A stretch of 64,000 nucleotides of DNA from JADFNB01 sp036397455 (GTDB lineage Bacteria; Gemmatimonadota; Gemmatimonadetes; Gemmatimonadales; GWC2-71-9). Positions 61,397 through 64,000 of this stretch are shown here, one piece after another. The notes beneath the pieces were generated by a model, which worked only from the letters and a program-made list of their open reading frames with translations, had not been told where the DNA came from and did no database searches. The stretch is from NCBI GenBank assembly GCA_036397455.1, contig DASWIX010000004.1:19581-83580 (forward strand), read 5' to 3'. The position numbers were made by a program, and so were the translations under genes. Position 1 is the first letter of the stretch. Every line of letters starts with the position of its first letter.

Positions 61397-64000
61397 ATGG
61401 CACCGCGCCGGACCCGACTACTGACCCTCCTGTTCGCTGCCGTGTCGGCGGGTCTTCTCGTCGCCAGTTGTTCGGATTCGTTGGCACCCGCGCCTCGGCT
61501 CGAAGGACGTCTTGGCGTCAGCCCCCTCTTCGCCAGCCACGCAGCAGGGATTATCCCGCTGAGTTCGGTGCGCTTCATCCTGACGCGCGCCACCGATTCG
61601 GTTCCCGCGCGGGACACGACAGTCCAGATCGGCGCGGGGCAAGATTCCGTTGTGCTCGAGCTCACCGTGCCCACGTTCACGGTCGGTGAGACGTTTGTTC
61701 TGGACGTCGAGCTGCGGGACACGGCCGGCGTGGTGGTCTTCCGCGGGGGACCGATTTCCGTCACCCCGGCCACCGGCGGTGCGCCGACGCCACAGATCAC
61801 GGTACCGATCCAATACGTGGGTCCAGGCAGCAACGCCATTTCGGTGCGGATAATCCCACCCGACCTCGCAACACTGCTGGCCGGCGACTCCCTGCTGCTT
61901 GTGGCCGAGGCGCTGGACGCTGCGGGCGAGCCCATACCCGCAACGCCTGTGGCGTGGGAGTCGCTCGACACCGCGCGGGCCCACTTTCCGTCGGCAGGTC
62001 GGGGGCTGATCCGAGCACGCGAGCTACGGGGTTCGGTACAGTTCATCGCGACACTGCTGACCGGCCCGGCCGACACGGGCGCGATAGCCGTCCAGCCGAG
62101 CCCAACCTCGATCGCGGCGCAGGCGGGTGACGGCCAGACGGCCACGGTGGACAGCCTGCTGGCGCAACCGTTGATAGCACGGATCACAGCCGCCGACGGA
62201 CTCGGCGTCGCCGGTATCTGGGTACGGTTTGGGGTTACGGGCGGTGGCGGCTCGGTGTCTCCCGACTCGGCGCTGACCAACGACAGCGGTGACGCGCAGT
62301 CCTTCTGGCGCCTGGGGGGTGCGGCAGGCACGCAGACCCTCACTGCATCCACCCCACGCCTGGCCGGCCAAACGGCCCCTTTCTCAGCCACCGGTGCGGC
62401 AGGCGCCCCGACGCTCATCGCCATTGAGGCGGGCGAGGGCCAGACCGCGTTGGCGGGCGCGGCGGTAACCGTGGCACCCGCCGTTCTGGTGACCGACGCC
62501 AACGGCAATCCCGTGCCCGGCGCCGCCGTCACGTTCGAGATCCTGAGCGGCGGCGGCGCCGTGACCGGCGCCACGCCTGGCAGCAACGCCTCAGGCGTCG
62601 CCACCGTGGGCAGCTGGACGCTGGGCTCGCTGCTCGGGACCAACACGCTGCGCGCCTGGCTGCTCGGTCCCGGCGGAGACGGCGACACCCTCACCGTCAC
62701 GTTTACCGCCACCGGGCTCGCCGGCCTCCCGACCACGCTCACGATCGTCGCGGGCGACGCCCAGACCGACACGGCGGGAGCCACGCTCGCCGATTCCTCC
62801 ACGGTCGAGGCAACGGACGCCGGCGGCAACCCGGTGCCCGGCGTGGCCATCGCCTGGGCCGTGACGGCCGGCGGCGGCGCCCTGAGTGCCGACACCACGC
62901 TCACCGACGTGAACGGCCTGGCCCGGGTGCACTGGACGGTCGGGACGGTCGCGGGCGCCGCGCAGGAACTCGTGGCGGAGATCGTGGGCGGTGCCGATAG
63001 CGCGACCTTCAGCGCGACGGTAACGCCTGCGACGGCGACCCAGCTCGCCTTCACCGCCAGCCCGACGGACGCGTTCCCTGCTGCGGTGCTCGACGACGCG
63101 GTCGTCGAGGTCCACGACCAGTTCGGCAACGTCGTGGCCAGCGACAACAGCACGGCCGTCACGGTGTCCATCGAGAGCGGCTCGGGGACCGCGAGCGCGA
63201 TCCTCGGCGGAACGCTGACGCGCACCATCGCGGCCGGCGCGGTGACGTTTGATGACCTGACGATTGACCGCGCGGGCACCGGGTACCAGCTGCACGCGGC
63301 CACTGTCGCGGGCCTCACACCGGCCACCGGCCTCGCGTTCGACATCGTGGCACAGCCCGGCGCGGCGTACTGGATCGCGGCCATCAGCGGCAGCTGGAAC
63401 GACCCCACCGCGTGGAGCACGGGTGCGGTGCCCACCAGCGCCGACACGGTGCTGATCACGGTGCCCGGCGCGTATGTCGTCACGGTCGGCTCGGGCGTGA
63501 GCGCCGCGGCCCTGGCGCTCGAAGTGAGCAGCACGGCGACGCTGAGCATCGAAGGGGGCACGCTCACGATCGACGGCGCGGCCACCATCGACGTGGACGC
63601 CACCCTGGCGGTGTCGTCGGGGACGCTCGCGGGCGCGGGCACGGTGCTGATCGAGGGTACGCTGCTGTGGTCGGGCGGACAGATGGTCGGCACGGGCGAA
63701 ACGGCGATCTCGTCGCAGGGCGCAGCCACCCTCACCGGCAGTGGGACCAAGGGGCTGGACACGAGGACGTTCCGGAACGCGGGGCTGGTCACGTGGGACG
63801 GCGGCTGGTGGCAGCTGAACGGCGGCAACCCGACCGTGGTGGTCAACGAGGTGGGGGCTACGCTCGACGCGGTGGGCGGGCGGCGGCTCACGTGGGGCGC
63901 GACGCCGGCGGGCAAGCTGTTCCAGAACGACGGGACGTTCCTGGCCGAGGCGGACACGATCGAGGTGCCGTGGACCCAGCTGGGCGAGGTGACGGTGGCG
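61397..64000 (+). CDS. Large Ig-repeat surface lipoprotein, 5' part
   Basis: Open without a stop from ATG 61397 to the window end (868 codons), so the true size is larger. Signal peptide with lipobox VASC (C25). After an N-terminal domain come four bacterial Ig-like repeats of the invasin Big_1 kind, at about residues 155-330, 335-435, 436-535 and 536-650, with DANGNPVPGAAVTFEILSGG and DAGGNPVPGVAIAWAVTAGG. From about residue 655, WIAAISGSWNDPTAWSTGAV opens a beta-helix part with GTLTIDGAATIDVDATLAVS repeats. Probably an adhesin or surface scaffold. Confidence 0.85.
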   Translation, partial: MAPRRTRLLTLLFAAVSAGLLVASCSDSLAPAPRLEGRLGVSPLFASHAAGIIPLSSVRFILTRATDSVPARDTTVQIGAGQDSVVLELTVPTFTVGETFVLDVELRDTAGVVVFRGGPISVTPATGGAPTPQITVPIQYVGPGSNAISVRIIPPDLATLLAGDSLLLVAEALDAAGEPIPATPVAWESLDTARAHFPSAGRGLIRARELRGSVQFIATLLTGPADTGAIAVQPSPTSIAAQAGDGQTATVDSLLAQPLIARITAADGLGVAGIWVRFGVTGGGGSVSPDSALTNDSGDAQSFWRLGGAAGTQTLTASTPRLAGQTAPFSATGAAGAPTLIAIEAGEGQTALAGAAVTVAPAVLVTDANGNPVPGAAVTFEILSGGGAVTGATPGSNASGVATVGSWTLGSLLGTNTLRAWLLGPGGDGDTLTVTFTATGLAGLPTTLTIVAGDAQTDTAGATLADSSTVEATDAGGNPVPGVAIAWAVTAGGGALSADTTLTDVNGLARVHWTVGTVAGAAQELVAEIVGGADSATFSATVTPATATQLAFTASPTDAFPAAVLDDAVVEVHDQFGNVVASDNSTAVTVSIESGSGTASAILGGTLTRTIAAGAVTFDDLTIDRAGTGYQLHAATVAGLTPATGLAFDIVAQPGAAYWIAAISGSWNDPTAWSTGAVPTSADTVLITVPGAYVVTVGSGVSAAALALEVSSTATLSIEGGTLTIDGAATIDVDATLAVSSGTLAGAGTVLIEGTLLWSGGQMVGTGETAISSQGAATLTGSGTKGLDTRTFRNAGLVTWDGGWWQLNGGNPTVVVNEVGATLDAVGGRRLTWGATPAGKLFQNDGTFLAEADTIEVPWTQLGEVTVA

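Noticed and set aside
60931..63957. 1008-codon open frame on the minus strand
   Set aside because: It is antisense to the Ig-repeat lipoprotein, whose plus-strand frame has a signal peptide and recognisable domains; the minus frame is low-complexity Ala/Pro/Ser typical of a shadow in GC-rich DNA.

Overview
The window looks like a chromosomal segment of a high-GC Gram-negative bacterium, most likely a member of the Gemmatimonadota (inference). The grounds are GTG-rich, tightly overlapping genes, a PadR regulator next to an ADOP-type orphan ABC permease, several six-bladed beta-propeller lipoproteins, remnants of a Ser/Thr kinase fused to a WD40-like propeller, and an outer-membrane envelope (RseP, lipoproteins, a beta-barrel remnant). 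No rRNA, tRNA or CRISPR array was found; the only RNA gene is tmRNA.

The first 38 kb is conserved core. aroA (cut by the window start), cmk and rpsA are followed by an acyl-CoA carboxylase cluster: carboxyltransferase, biotin carboxylase, an RNA methyltransferase and a biotin carrier. Next comes a long translation and envelope-lipid run: rplM-rpsI, rpsB, tsf, pyrH, frr, cdsA, dxr, rseP. A Ser/Thr kinase lies convergent to rseP. rpsO-pnp-M16 protease and ald follow, then the rod-shape operon mreBCD-mrdA-rodA, then accD-folC-hisS-lipoprotein-proS-guaA. After that are ptsN (minus strand) and dusB-larB-diguanylate cyclase. Most neighbours overlap as ATGA, GTGA or TGATG, which suggests translational coupling. 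Two genes (folC and an acetyltransferase) appear to start at CTG within a CTGA overlap.

The tmRNA gene near 38.1-38.5 kb marks a sharp change. Downstream the DNA is accessory and partly decayed: PadR/ADOP permease, three propeller lipoproteins, an NmrA-like protein, a cupin, two acetyltransferases, MarC, a methyltransferase, a kelch-like protein, a DinB-like protein, an arsenic operon (arsR-acr3-metallophosphoesterase), a beta-helix lipoprotein and a large Ig-repeat surface lipoprotein that runs off the end of the window. At least five genes here are broken: a cNMP-domain histidine kinase, a CcmH-like gene with an internal TGA, an outer-membrane protein tail, a kinase-propeller fusion, and the C-terminal fragment of a surface protein. 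There is also an IS3-type remnant.

The most unusual feature is a family of short hairpins whose stems vary but whose loops are nearly always TGAA, TTCA or a close variant. They occur as three copies of a 206-bp unit with six hairpins each (53.4-54.1 kb), as a nested cruciform-like block (43.0-43.13 kb), and as degenerate or single copies near 37.9, 54.16 and 61.0 kb, mostly next to broken genes. This looks like a mobile or recombinogenic repeat family worth genome-wide study.
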